DNA from: CAWEQO01 sp963811225
GTDB lineage: Bacteria > Chloroflexota > Anaerolineae > Anaerolineales > Anaerolineaceae
DNA length: 64,000 nt
Assembly (NCBI GenBank): GCA_963811225.1
Contig: CAWEQO010000004.1
Span: 186,001 to 250,000, forward strand
Direction: 5' to 3'
Below are positions 36,150-43,859 of this stretch, in pieces; position 1 is the stretch's first letter; each line of letters opens with the position of its first letter. The position numbers and the translations under genes are program-made. The notes under the pieces are model-generated. The model worked only from the letters and a program-made list of their open reading frames with translations. It searched no databases and was not told the origin of the DNA.

Positions 36150-37088
36150 ATGAAAAGCAATACCATAACTTTTATTAAAGCGACCATTGCGGTGGTTGCG
36201 TGGGGAGCATCGTTTGTGGCGACGAAGGTGGCGCTGCAAGAGATCTCGCCGGCGACGGTGGTCTGGCTGCGCTTCACGATGGGCGTAATCGTGCTGGGCT
36301 TTGCGGTGGGGATGCGCAAGCAGTTTGCCCTGCCCGAGCGCAAGGAGCTGCCCTATTTCGCGCTGCTGGGCTTCATCGGCATCACCTTCCACCAATGGCT
36401 GCAGTCGACCGGGCTGGTCACGGCACATGCCACCACAACGGCCTGGATCGTGGCGACCACGCCGGTATTCATGGCGCTGCTGGGCTGGCTGCTGCTGAAG
36501 GAGCGGCTGGGGTGGCTGAAGGTGGCCGGGATCCTAACGGCGGCAGCCGGGGTCCTACTGGTGGTCAGCAAGGGCGATTTGGGATCTATCTCGGGCGGGC
36601 GCCTGGGTGAGCCGGGCGACTTCTTGATCATGATCAGCGCGCCGAACTGGGCGATCTTCTCGGTGCTGTCGCGTCAGGGGCTCAAGCGCCATCCGGCGGC
36701 GCGCATGATGCTGTACGTGATGGGCCTGGGCTGGCTGTTTACCACGCTGCTGTTCGTGCGAGAACCGCTGCTGGCCGAAATCCCACAGCTGACGCTGTCC
36801 GGTTGGCTGGGGGTGGGCTTTTTAGGGTTCATTTGCTCGGGCATTGCCTACATCTTCTGGTACGATGCTTTGCAGGCTATCCCGGCTGCGCAGGCGGGGG
36901 CGTTCCTGTACATCGAGCCGTTCGTGACGGTCCTCGTCGCCTGGGTCGTGCTGGCCGAGCCGCTGCTGCTGGCGTCGATTGCGGGCGGCCTGGTGATCCT
37001 GGCGGGAGTGTATGCAGTCAACCAGCCGGAGCAACTCGTCCGGCTGGCGAAGAGGGTAAGACAGCGGTTATCGGTGTTTCAGAGCTAG
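36150..37088 (+). CDS. EamA/DMT-family transporter
   Basis: 312 residues with ten predicted membrane helices arranged as two EamA repeats: first WGASFVATKVALQEISPATVVWLRF, later SGIAYIFWYDALQAIPAAQAGAFLYIEPFVTVLVAW. These drug/metabolite exporters (RhaT/YdcZ/RarD-like) move amino acids or other small metabolites; the substrate is not predictable. The start ATG 36150 lies only 10 bp after the start-site hairpin, with GAGGAATCT as ribosome site. It converges with the 37135 lipoprotein gene across 46 bp in which I see no clear terminator. Confidence 0.92.
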   Translation: MKSNTITFIKATIAVVAWGASFVATKVALQEISPATVVWLRFTMGVIVLGFAVGMRKQFALPERKELPYFALLGFIGITFHQWLQSTGLVTAHATTTAWIVATTPVFMALLGWLLLKERLGWLKVAGILTAAAGVLLVVSKGDLGSISGGRLGEPGDFLIMISAPNWAIFSVLSRQGLKRHPAARMMLYVMGLGWLFTTLLFVREPLLAEIPQLTLSGWLGVGFLGFICSGIAYIFWYDALQAIPAAQAGAFLYIEPFVTVLVAWVVLAEPLLLASIAGGLVILAGVYAVNQPEQLVRLAKRVRQRLSVFQS

Positions 37089-37134
37089 GCAGAAGCGCCA
37101 GGTTAAAAGTGGCAGCCTCTTTGTGTTCAGAAAA

Positions 37135-37947
37135 TTAATCCTCTTTGGGCTTGGCAGTCGGGTAGGGGGTGCCGTAGCCGGGATCGGAGGGGTGCAGATC
37201 TTGCACCAGGGTGCAGCGGGGGTTATTGACGTTGAACGGCTTGCGCCCATTCCAGCAGTAATCGATGTTCCAGCGGTGCATGCCGATTGTGTCCTTCCAA
37301 AGCTCGTTTCCTTCTGAATCGACAATAGAGAAGCGGTAGTTTACGTCCCACCAGGGCGGCGCGACGATCATGCTGTGGGTCAGCGCAACCGTCACAGTCT
37401 CCGGTTGGCCGGTCACAGGCTGCAGATCGCGGGTCAGCCAGGGGCCTGAGTTACTCTGGTCGAACACCTGCAGCTTTAGCCCTTCTGGAGCAGGCTGGTT
37501 GAAGGTGAAGTCGAACATGCAGCCGCTGGCGGGCAGGTTGCGCACTTCGAAGGCGCCGTCAACGGCTTGGCCAACCAGCGCATTGGCGGGCGGGTTCAGC
37601 GGATCGTTGAAGGCGGTCCGGATTTGCTCGGCCTGGGTATCCGGCCTCAGGCACCAGGCGCTCACCCCGTCTTGGGCTAAAGCCAGGGTCGGGAGGGCGG
37701 TGGGGGCAGTGGTGGCAGTCGGCGGCGCTGTGGTCGGCGTGGCAGTGGGCGCGACGGCGGTTTCGGTGGGCGGCACAGCGGTGGGGGGTAAGGTGGCGGT
37801 GCTGGGCACGGCGGTTGCGATTGGCGCAGGGGGTTGGGTGTTGGCAGCGACAGGCTGCGGGGTGGTCTGCACGCAGGCTGTGACCAGCACAGAGCAGGCC
37901 AGCGTCATCAGAGTGAATAGGGTACCGGTTTTAATCGAGCGGTTCAT
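37135..37947 (-). CDS. Secreted lipoprotein with Thr/Pro/Ala-rich stalk and NBL1-like core
   Basis: 270 residues. ATG 37947 (GGAGTCAAATGCA ahead) starts a lipoprotein signal ending VLVTAC. A stalk of about 65 residues of Thr/Pro/Ala repeats follows (PTAVPPTETAVAPTATPTT style), then a folded domain of about 180 residues with four Cys: SAWCLRP, ASGCMFDFTFN, DYCWNGRKPFN, NPRCTLVQDL. The pattern VNYRFSIVDSEGNELWKDTIGMHRW suggests a beta-sandwich stabilised by disulphides. I do not recognise the family (the NBL1-like label in the call is only descriptive of a disulphide-rich core). Surface display is inferred. It precedes, in transcription order, nothing on the same strand nearby. Confidence 0.7.
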   Translation of the reverse strand: MNRSIKTGTLFTLMTLACSVLVTACVQTTPQPVAANTQPPAPIATAVPSTATLPPTAVPPTETAVAPTATPTTAPPTATTAPTALPTLALAQDGVSAWCLRPDTQAEQIRTAFNDPLNPPANALVGQAVDGAFEVRNLPASGCMFDFTFNQPAPEGLKLQVFDQSNSGPWLTRDLQPVTGQPETVTVALTHSMIVAPPWWDVNYRFSIVDSEGNELWKDTIGMHRWNIDYCWNGRKPFNVNNPRCTLVQDLHPSDPGYGTPYPTAKPKED

Positions 37948-38004
37948 TGCATTTGACTCCTGATCAAAAAATTCTTTGGCGTTTCTTTGCACTTAATCGA
38001 ACCT

Positions 38005-38340
38005 TTACTGCCCGGGCACGCTTCTTTCCAACTGCTTTTGGATGCTCTTGCCCAGGTTGCTGACACCGCTAAACATGTTTTCGATCCCCCTGGCGACCGC
38101 TCCGCCAATGTCGACCGTTTTCCAGCGAGAGAAGGCTTGCTTGATGTCAGCGCCGAGGTCTCGGAACCACTGGGCGATCTTGTCGAAAGGCCCGTCGTCG
38201 CTTTGGATCCCCTGGGATGGGGGTGGCTGGAAAGGAGCGAAGGGAGCCGGCTGCGCCGGGTGGGAGAAGGCCGGGAAGCCGGGGGCGAACAGGGAAAGGA
38301 TGAGAAGAAGGAAAACAAATCTGTATGCCGGAACCATCAT
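38005..38340 (-). CDS. Small secreted protein, function unknown
   Basis: 111 residues from the first of two adjacent ATG codons (38340, 38337). The N-terminus is a signal peptide (VPAYRFVFLLLILSLFAPGFPAFS), followed by a Pro/Ala/Phe-rich spacer and an amphipathic helical part (FDKIAQWFRDLGADIKQAF, NMFSGVSNLGKSIQKQLERS). The ribosome site is weak. It lies 57 bp upstream of the 37947 lipoprotein start, so the two may form an operon. No family recognised; it may act as a small exported or membrane-associated peptide. Confidence 0.6.
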   Translation of the reverse strand: MMVPAYRFVFLLLILSLFAPGFPAFSHPAQPAPFAPFQPPPSQGIQSDDGPFDKIAQWFRDLGADIKQAFSRWKTVDIGGAVARGIENMFSGVSNLGKSIQKQLERSVPGQ

Positions 38341-38446
38341 TGCACCCCACTTGTGCGTTTGTAAGCTGCCGGAATAAAAAAACAAACAGCCCGTTACCGG
38401 ACTAGAGATACTATACAGCAAATCGATGCAGGGCGCAATATGTGTA

Positions 38447-38507
38447 TGCAATCAAATGGTCTAGACCTGGACGGCAACGCCGTCTAAATCCAGACCATTT
38501 GATTGCA
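38447..38507 (-). terminator. Nested hairpin after the 38521 hydrolase gene
   Basis: Outer arms tgcaatcaaatggtct (38447-38462) and agaccatttgattgca (38492-38507) are perfectly complementary over 16 bp. A second stem gacggc-aac-gccgtc occupies the centre. It lies 13 bp past the stop of the minus-strand hydrolase gene. Confidence 0.8.
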
Positions 38508-38520
38508 AGCAGTGGCGGCC

Positions 38521-39192
38521 TCAAGCCTCTTTCAACAGCGCCTGTTTAATCCACTCGCTTAGATCATGGTCCACTTGCTGGCGGCACTCGTCCAATCCAT
38601 GTCCACAGTTGGGATAGAGCAGGATGCGCTTGGGCTGGTGGGCGCGCTGGTAGACCTCACGTGAGGCGAAATCATCGAGGACGGTATCGGCCTGACCGTG
38701 GATGAGCAGCAGGCAGCGGCCTTCCATCTCTTCCACGAGGTTGGTGCCGGCGTTCTGGGTGCTGAGGGTGGCTACGCCGACGACGGCTCCACTCATTGCC
38801 CCGGCGCTGATGACGACCGCGCCGCCGAAGGAATGCCCAACCAGCACGAGCTGCGAGTAATCATGGCCTTCCATGAAATGGATGCCGAGCAGCGTGTCCA
38901 AGACGCAGTCGGTCAGGAAGTTTGGCTTGCGGTACGACAACCGCAGCGAGGCGATGCCGTCACCGACCAGCTGCTTCGCCAGGCGCGGGTACATGCCCCC
39001 CGCAGGCCCATCCAGCCCGCCGCCCGCGCCGCCAACCCACACCACCGCCAGGTTTCCACCTTTCACCGGGTGCAGGCGGCAGGGGATCATGCCATGGTTG
39101 GTGTTGAGGCGCACCTCAATCATGCCATCATGGATGGGCTTTTCGTTTACGGTTTCAAGCTCCAGTTGTTCGGTTTCACGTCTACGATCCAA
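38521..39192 (-). CDS. Alpha/beta hydrolase family protein
   Basis: 223 residues with the alpha/beta hydrolase triad visible: nucleophile Ser in LVLVGHSFGGAVV, acidic residue in LLIHGQADTVLDD and His in YPNCGHGLDECR. The oxyanion strand reads AVVWVGGAGGGLDGPAGGMYP. The small size, the missing lid and the DLSEWIKQAL end resemble dienelactone-hydrolase-like or KANL3/Tex30-type hydrolases. No signal peptide, so it is cytosolic; substrate unknown. The start follows GGGGGGTATTTC on the minus strand. A nested hairpin ends the transcript. Confidence 0.85.
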   Translation of the reverse strand: MDRRRETEQLELETVNEKPIHDGMIEVRLNTNHGMIPCRLHPVKGGNLAVVWVGGAGGGLDGPAGGMYPRLAKQLVGDGIASLRLSYRKPNFLTDCVLDTLLGIHFMEGHDYSQLVLVGHSFGGAVVISAGAMSGAVVGVATLSTQNAGTNLVEEMEGRCLLLIHGQADTVLDDFASREVYQRAHQPKRILLYPNCGHGLDECRQQVDHDLSEWIKQALLKEA

Positions 39193-39356
39193 TGAAATAC
39201 CCCCCTTTTATCTACTGATAATGGTCAAAAATGCTGCTCAAGACGCTGGTTGTAAGGTTCATACCAACCATTAAAACAACCTTCGACGAAGTTCACCGTC
39301 CATTAGGCATATTGAACGATTTCACTAACCCTACCGATCCGCTGGCGAGGATTACC

Positions 39357-39770
39357 TCAGCCAACCCTCTGCCGTGTAGTCACAAAGCCAAAATACAGAC
39401 CAAACAGGCCGAACAGAGCATGGAGGACGACATCTGCGCCGAACAGCGGCATGATACCGAAAGTTGTGTTCAAAACCGGGATCAGGCCCATAATCGCCAG
39501 GACACTGAAGACGATGCCGACCACCTTCGCGTAGAGCTTTGCCGCGCCGTAACTGCGAAAGGCGTAAAACCCCCAGATGCCAAACCCGAGGTGGATCAGC
39601 GAATTCAGGATGTTGACGGGGAATAGGCCGAAAAGGTAACCGTACAAAACGTTAAAGTCTAGGGTTGGTCCGCTCAACGGATGCGGGACAAGCGGACCTG
39701 GAACGAAACCAAAAAGACCAATAATTGTAAAAATCATCGCCAGCGCAATAGCGAAGTAGCGAGTGCCCAT
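39357..39770 (-). CDS. DUF4383 membrane protein
   Basis: 137 residues with four membrane helices (about 5-25, 45-68, 80-100, 110-130), small and without charged active-site motifs. The patterns NVLYGYLFGLFPVNILNSLIHLGFGIWGFYAF and KVVGIVFSVLAIMGLIP fit the DUF4383 family, whose function is unknown. It is a paralogue of the gene directly upstream (39807-40232); the two share the FPvN.l...H...G.wG core. AGGAGGATTTCTGA precedes the ATG on the minus strand. The 160 bp downstream hold no convincing gene. Confidence 0.85.
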   Translation of the reverse strand: MGTRYFAIALAMIFTIIGLFGFVPGPLVPHPLSGPTLDFNVLYGYLFGLFPVNILNSLIHLGFGIWGFYAFRSYGAAKLYAKVVGIVFSVLAIMGLIPVLNTTFGIMPLFGADVVLHALFGLFGLYFGFVTTRQRVG

Positions 39771-39806
39771 TCAGAAATCCTCCTAAGATAGAAATTTCCG
39801 GGCCGG

Positions 39807-40232
39807 TCAAGTTTCTGTGACGTATTCTGGGCTGGGTTTGTAGAAAAACCCGAAATAGACCAGAATTGCGCCGGTGGCCGCATGCAGCCAAATATTGTTT
39901 CCAAACAGCGGCATCCAGCCGAAAAAGACATTGAGGACCGGGATTAAACCAAACAAGGCCAGGACAAGGAAGGTAATGCCAACGATTTTCGCATAGGCAT
40001 ATGAATCTGGTAGACTGTGGTATGCCAGAACTCCCCACAGGCCCAAAAGCATGTGTAAGTAGGTCAGCATGACGTTGATCGGGAAGACAGCAAAGTAGAC
40101 ACTGTAGCGGTCTCCAATGATGAGGGTTGGGAAGCTGTCTGGAACCGGATAACTGCTGGTCGGCAAGATTCCAGAGATCCCGAAAATGATATAGACAAAC
40201 CCCAAGAGCAAAGACGCCAAACGTACACCCAT
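39807..40232 (-). CDS. DUF4383 membrane protein, paralogue of the 39357 gene
   Basis: 141 residues, four membrane helices, DUF4383 type: SVYFAVFPINVMLTYLHMLLGLWGVLAY aligns with the matching segment of its downstream neighbour, and KIVGITFLVLALFGLIPVLNVFFGWMPLFG aligns with the neighbour's KVVGIVF...NTTFGIMPLFG. The tandem pair is separated by 36 bp and probably arose by duplication and is co-transcribed. The ATG has GGGGAAATACA ahead. Function unknown. Confidence 0.85.
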   Translation of the reverse strand: MGVRLASLLLGFVYIIFGISGILPTSSYPVPDSFPTLIIGDRYSVYFAVFPINVMLTYLHMLLGLWGVLAYHSLPDSYAYAKIVGITFLVLALFGLIPVLNVFFGWMPLFGNNIWLHAATGAILVYFGFFYKPSPEYVTET

Positions 40233-40276
40233 TGTATTTCCCCTTACATGAATATAGATCTATTACTTGACAAGAA

Positions 40277-40882
40277 TCAGCGTGAATAGAACTCGACGAT
40301 GCGCTGCTCGGCGATTCCCGGTTCGAGTTCTTGTGGTTCCGGCATGCGCAGCACGCGCCCGCCCCAGCCACTGCGTTCCAACCATCCAGGGACGGGCAAA
40401 TTGTTTTCGGCCAGCTCGATCAGGTCTGGGATGTGGGCGGCGGTTTCGGTCAGCTCGATCACTTCACCCGGGCGGACAAGGTAGGATGGAATATTCACAC
40501 GCTTGCCATTCACGCGCACATGGCGGTGAGAAACGAGTTGGCGAGCCTGAAGCCGGGTGCGGGCAAAGCCCAGGCGATAAACAACGTTATCCAGCCTGCG
40601 CTCCAGCAGTTTCAGGAGCGCAATGCCGGTCACGTCGTTTGAGTGAAGGGCCATTTGGAAGAAGCGGCGGAACTGGGCTTCGCGCATGCCGTACATCCGC
40701 TTCACCTTCTGCTTCTCGCGCAGCTGCCGGTTATACTCACTTTCGTTGCGCGGCCGGCGAGTGCGGCCGTGCATGCCCGGCGGGGTTCCCAAACGGCGCT
40801 GCAGGCTTTCACCACCCGTCCCGAAAAGGTCGACTCCCTCCCTCCGGGATAACTTGTTTTTTGGTTTTCGGGTTGGTGACAT
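40277..40882 (-). CDS. rpsD: 30S ribosomal protein S4
   Basis: 201 residues, the usual S4 length. It opens MSPTRKPKNKLSRREGVDLFG, has PPGMHGRTRRPRNESEYNRQL and the S4 RNA-binding domain (LERRLDNVVYRLGFARTRLQARQLVSHRHVRVNGKRV). S4 nucleates 30S assembly on 16S rRNA. ATG 40882 has a strong AAAGGAGG 9 bp before it; the frame extends to 40948 without support. The gene stands alone, away from the rpsM-rpsK-rpoA group where it lies in many bacteria. Hairpins in its leader (40915-40970) could bind S4 for feedback, as in other phyla (inference). Confidence 0.97.
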   Translation of the reverse strand: MSPTRKPKNKLSRREGVDLFGTGGESLQRRLGTPPGMHGRTRRPRNESEYNRQLREKQKVKRMYGMREAQFRRFFQMALHSNDVTGIALLKLLERRLDNVVYRLGFARTRLQARQLVSHRHVRVNGKRVNIPSYLVRPGEVIELTETAAHIPDLIELAENNLPVPGWLERSGWGGRVLRMPEPQELEPGIAEQRIVEFYSR

Positions 40883-40914
40883 GTAGAATCCTCCTTTCAG
40901 ATGATGGTTTTCCT

Positions 40915-41007
40915 GTGTTCGAAGCTGCAGGTTTGAACACATGAACACGATACGGATGTGCGCATCGTGTATAACGAAGTATAAGCCCGGGGATTTACAG
41001 GCGGCAA
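40915..41007 (-). promoter_or_regulatory. rpsD promoter and structured leader
   Basis: On the minus strand, TTGCCG (41007-41002), an 18-bp spacer and TATACT (40983-40978) form a plausible promoter. The leader then holds acacgat/atcgtgt (40945-40951 with 40964-40970) and a GTGTTC/GAACAC hairpin (40915-40920 with 40935-40940) just before the ribosome site. Two stacked hairpins ahead of rpsD are a candidate S4 autoregulatory element. Confidence 0.5.
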
Positions 41008-41047
41008 TAAGGGGATTTCCCTGAGTCGGGTAGGGCTTTCCCTACCA

Positions 41048-41056
41048 TGCTATAAT
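41048..41056 (+). promoter_or_regulatory. Extended -10 promoter for the kinase-nuclease-hpt operon
   Basis: TGCTATAAT is an extended -10 element 42 bp upstream of the 41099 start. No clear -35 is visible, which extended -10 promoters tolerate. Confidence 0.6.
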
Positions 41057-41098
41057 TAATTACGGGACGAGTTCTTCCGCGTAAAAAAGGATGGCGGT

Positions 41099-41674
41099 AT
41101 GGTTCTCGCGGTTACCATTTCTCGGCAGATGGGCAGTCTGGGCTGTGATGTCGCCAGTGCAGTGGCCGAGCGGCTGGATTTCCGCCTGGCCTGGCGTGAG
41201 GTGATCAACCAGGCTGCGATGCGGGCGGGCGCGCCGGAGGCCGCCCTGGCGGTGATCGACGAATTGGGGCTGCTGGGCATTGCGCCTTCGATGAAGACCA
41301 ATCATGCCTACATGGATGCGGTGGCGCAAGTGATGGGTGAGCTGGTGAAAGCCGGCGGAGCTGTGATCGTTGGTCGGGCCGGGCAGGTGATCCTGCGCGG
41401 GCGAGACGATGTGCTGCACGTGCGGATCATCGCACCAATCGAGCTGCGCGTCGAGCGCGTCGCCGTCCAGTGTGACATCTCGCACCAGGCCGCCCGGGCC
41501 CAGGTGGAAGCCAGCGACCGCTACCGCCGGAATTACTTGAAGCGTTTTTACCAGACTCGCTGGGATGATCCGCTGCTGTACGATCTTGTGATCAACACCG
41601 GCATGCTGTCGACCGAACAGGCCGCCAAGAGCATCTGCGCCGCGGTTACGCGCCCCTCCTACCCGAACGGCTAG
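41099..41674 (+). CDS. Cytidylate kinase-like P-loop protein
   Basis: 191 residues of the cytidylate-kinase-like family (AAA_26). The N-terminal nucleotide loop reads TISRQMGSLGCDVASAVAERL, followed by a helix-rich lid and VIVGRAGQVILRG, LHVRIIAPIELRVERV and a base-binding-like DRYRRNYLKRFYQTRWDDPLLYDLVINT. These features recur in the family, which is related to CMP/dTMP kinases, but most members have no demonstrated substrate. It is the first gene of a three-gene run with the nuclease-like protein and hpt, which would fit nucleotide salvage. AAAAAGGATGGCGGT precedes the ATG. Confidence 0.85.
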   Translation: MVLAVTISRQMGSLGCDVASAVAERLDFRLAWREVINQAAMRAGAPEAALAVIDELGLLGIAPSMKTNHAYMDAVAQVMGELVKAGGAVIVGRAGQVILRGRDDVLHVRIIAPIELRVERVAVQCDISHQAARAQVEASDRYRRNYLKRFYQTRWDDPLLYDLVINTGMLSTEQAAKSICAAVTRPSYPNG

Positions 41675-41693
41675 CCTTCCAGGAGTTTCTTTC

Positions 41694-42077
41694 TTGAACG
41701 ACAATGGCTCTCAACAACCTCAGTTTGCGCATCAGGCCGAAAGGATGTTTGCGCAAGTCCTCGACTTTTATGGGATCGAATGGGTTTACGAACCGCGCAC
41801 TTTCCCACTCGAATGGGATCAGAATGAGCGAGTCACCACGGCTTTTACCCCCGATTTCTACCTCCCCCAACAAGACGTTTACATCGAGCTGACCACGCTG
41901 CGTCCACGCCTTTCGAATCGAAAGAACTGGAAGATGCGCCGCATGGCTGAGCTGTACCCGGATGTCAACGTGAAGATGCTGAAGCGGCGCGAGATGCGCG
42001 CGCTGATGGTCAAGTACGGCCTATACGAACAGGCAGACAAGATCCAGGGCGTGGAAGCCCAAGAGAGAACGGTATGA
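41694..42077 (+). CDS. Restriction-endonuclease-like (PD-(D/E)XK-type) small protein
   Basis: 127 residues from TTG 41694, with CCAGGAG about 11 bp ahead. FTPDFYLPQQDVYIELTTLR has the shape of a PD-(D/E)xK nuclease core (PDF ... ExT, with Thr in place of Lys), preceded by HQAERMFAQVLDFYGIEWVYEPRTFPLE, which is typical of such small nuclease-like proteins. The Lys-to-Thr change makes catalysis uncertain. Its stop overlaps the hpt start by 4 bp (ATGA), so the pair is translationally coupled; why a nuclease-like protein should accompany purine salvage is unknown. Confidence 0.75.
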   Translation: MNDNGSQQPQFAHQAERMFAQVLDFYGIEWVYEPRTFPLEWDQNERVTTAFTPDFYLPQQDVYIELTTLRPRLSNRKNWKMRRMAELYPDVNVKMLKRREMRALMVKYGLYEQADKIQGVEAQERTV

Positions 42078-42652
42078 ACCAGCAGCTGGCGCAACAGTAC
42101 CGCGAGCGTTACGGTGAGCAAGCGGAGGACATCGCGGAGGTGATCTTCACCGAGGAACAAATCCAGCAGCAGGTGGCCGGAATCGGCCGGGCAATCACCT
42201 GTGACTATGCCGGGAAGGATCTGGTGATGGTGGGGGTGCTGAAGGGGGTGCTGTTCTTCATGGCCGACTTGCTGAGGCGGGTGGCGCTGCCAGTGGAGGT
42301 GGACTTCCTGGCAGTGACCAGCTACTCGAACGAGATGCGCAATCAGGGCCTGGTGCGGCTGGTCAAGGACCTGGAAATGCCGATCAACGGGCGGCACGTG
42401 CTGTTCGTGGAAGACGTGATCGACACGGGGCTGACGCTGAACTACCTGCTGAAGAACCTGCGCGAGCGCCAGCCCGCCAGCCTGGAGGTATGTGTGCTGT
42501 TCAACAAGCCTAACAACCGCCTGATCGATACGCGGCTGAAGTACAAGGGCTTCGATCTGCCCGACCGGTTCGTGGTGGGTTACGGCCTGGATTATCAGGA
42601 GAAGTATCGAAATTTGCCATTTGTGGGGATGTTGAAGGCAGAAGTTTTGTAA
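42074..42652 (+). CDS. hpt: Hypoxanthine phosphoribosyltransferase
   Basis: 192 residues of the type I phosphoribosyltransferase fold. The PRPP-binding motif is VLFVEDVIDTGLTLNYLL. The N-terminal part has LVMVGVLKGVLFFMADLLRRV and VDFLAVTSYSNEMRNQG, and the C-terminal part PDRFVVGYGLDYQEKYRNLPFVG, all as in bacterial Hpt. It makes IMP (and usually GMP) from the base and PRPP. The start overlaps the upstream stop. Transcription runs toward the minus-strand RNA gene at 42689, which ends 37 bp beyond the hpt stop. Confidence 0.96.
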   Translation: MNQQLAQQYRERYGEQAEDIAEVIFTEEQIQQQVAGIGRAITCDYAGKDLVMVGVLKGVLFFMADLLRRVALPVEVDFLAVTSYSNEMRNQGLVRLVKDLEMPINGRHVLFVEDVIDTGLTLNYLLKNLRERQPASLEVCVLFNKPNNRLIDTRLKYKGFDLPDRFVVGYGLDYQEKYRNLPFVGMLKAEVL

Positions 42653-42688
42653 GCGAGAGAACAGAGAACGGGGCTATTCTCTTAAAAT

Positions 42689-42934
42689 AAAAAAACAGGG
42701 GCCCCAAGTAACCCAGCTTTACTCGTCGTTTCTCGCTCGGCTCCGCTTCAAAGGTTTTATCTCCATCTTGGGAGAGGAATGCGATTGTTCCCCTTCTGAA
42801 GCATCTCTGCTCTCGAGTATTTCACCTTCGCTTGCCTGGCAACCTTTATGGTCCATACCTGCTGACCAGGTTATCCTGACCTCGCTTTGGTTTTTCCTAA
42901 CGACGGGTGCTGTCAATTTCTTGGAGCGCCCTGC
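42689..42934 (-). ncRNA. Candidate structured non-coding RNA, about 246 nt, family not recognised
   Basis: The segment has a good promoter (42941-42969), no plausible protein, and ends that pair. The 5' arm CAGGGCGCUCCAAG (42933-42920) pairs with the 3' arm CUUGGGGCCCCUG (42708-42696) over 13 bp with one bulge, directly followed by seven T residues. Next inward, CGUCGUU (42905-42899) pairs with AACGACG (42730-42724). Internal hairpins include GAGCA-GAGA-UGCUU and AGGGGAA...UUCCUCU. It is not RNase P RNA, tmRNA or a canonical SRP RNA: their invariant motifs are absent. 6S-like function is possible, but the branched shape and length do not favour it. Confidence 0.6.
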
Positions 42935-42940
42935 AACATT

Positions 42941-42969
42941 ATTATTGCATAGTTAACATTAAAAGTCAA
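42941..42969 (-). promoter_or_regulatory. Promoter of the candidate RNA gene
   Basis: On the minus strand TTGACT (42969-42964), a 17-bp spacer and AATAAT (42946-42941) each match the sigma70 consensus at five of six positions. Transcription would start about 42934, one base before the paired 5' arm. Confidence 0.65.
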
Positions 42970-43092
42970 CAATAAGCGGAATTTCCCCAAGAATTTTAAG
43001 GTTGATAGATTTATTGGCTGAAAAGCCGGAAGCAGGCCCACGCCAATTCACTTCCAGTCTTTAAGGTGGGGTTGGTTCTCATTTAAGGCAGG

Positions 43093-43134
43093 AGCGCAGG
43101 TGGAATGTACTTCGAAGTGCATTCCACCTGCGCT
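43093..43134. repeat. 20-bp inverted repeat with 2-nt loop
   Basis: Arms agcgcaggtggaatgtactt (43093-43112) and aagtgcattccacctgcgct (43115-43134) pair with one wobble, then gtgttttt follows on the plus strand. It lies in the 649-bp stretch 42653-43301. Apart from the RNA gene and this hairpin I see nothing coding there: 42970-43092 is AT-rich, and 43135-43301 may be degraded 5' sequence of the acylase remnant. Confidence 0.75.
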
Positions 43135-43301
43135 GTGTTTTTAATGTCGCAAGTTGAGCTCTCGGCTATAATGGGGTCGACGGCGTATGAAGGTTGTATA
43201 GGAGGGAGCGCCGATTTGAACAACATTACCGTTAAATGGGGAGGATATAGGACGGTGTTAAAGTCGTTGATCGAGCCGGTGATTGGCTCACAGCTGCTGG
43301 G

Positions 43302-43853
43302 TTGGGGCGGAAGCGCCTGGCTCAGGTGGAGGGGTTGATCGAGGTCCCGGGCTTGCACGGTACAGTGGAGGTGCTGCGCGACCGCTGGGGAGTGCCGCAC
43401 ATCTATGCAAAAAACCTTGAGGACCTGTTCTTTGCCCAGGGCTTCGTCCATGGGCAGGACCGCTACTGGCAAATGGAACTGCACCGCCGGCTGGCAATGG
43501 GGCGGATGAGTGAGCTGTTTGGCGAGGAATTCCTGCGAATCGATCGAGCATCCCGTACGGTGGGTTTCAACCGCATTGCCAGGGCAGACCTGGACATCCT
43601 GGAGCCCAACGCCCGGCTGGCGCTGGCGGCGTATACGCGCGGCGTGAATGCTTATCTGCAGGCGGATCCGGAGCGTTTGCCAGTGGCGCTGCTGCTGATC
43701 CGCCACGATCCTGAGCCGTGGACCGAGCTGGAATCGTTGGCTTTCCTGCGGCTGGTGCTGTGGGAGTTGTCATTCGGCTGGTTTGGCGAAATCACTCGCG
43801 CAGGTGGAGGAGGAATTAGAGGCGAGATTGGTGTTGGGAAAGGTAGAAAATAA
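43302..43853 (+). pseudogene. Truncated penicillin-acylase/peptidase S45 remnant
   Basis: About 165 residues match only the N-terminal alpha-chain part of the Ntn-hydrolase S45 family: IEVPGLHGTVEVLRDRWGVPHIYAKNLEDLFFAQGFVHGQDRYWQMELHRR-type sequence (read here as separate motifs VEVLRDRWGVPHIYA and AQGFVHGQDRYWQ). Complete members have about 700-800 residues and an internal autocatalytic Ser, which are absent. No signal peptide or good start is seen; TTG 43302 is nominal. After EITRA the frame slips; reading on from 43801 in the next frame gives QVEEELEARL, which fits better, then stops. It is evidently a decayed or deleted gene. Confidence 0.75.
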
Positions 43854-43859
43854 AAAATA

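Noticed and set aside
42689..42934. Calling the RNA gene SRP RNA
   Set aside because: It contains GUCAGG and AGCAGG at about the right spacing, but lacks the GNAR apical loop and the flanking bases, and the position along the molecule is wrong.
42719..42956. Small ORFs on both strands (42719-42916 minus, 42768-42956 plus)
   Set aside because: They have no ribosome site and no recognisable sequence, and they lie within the candidate structured RNA, whose promoter, paired ends and T-run explain the region better.
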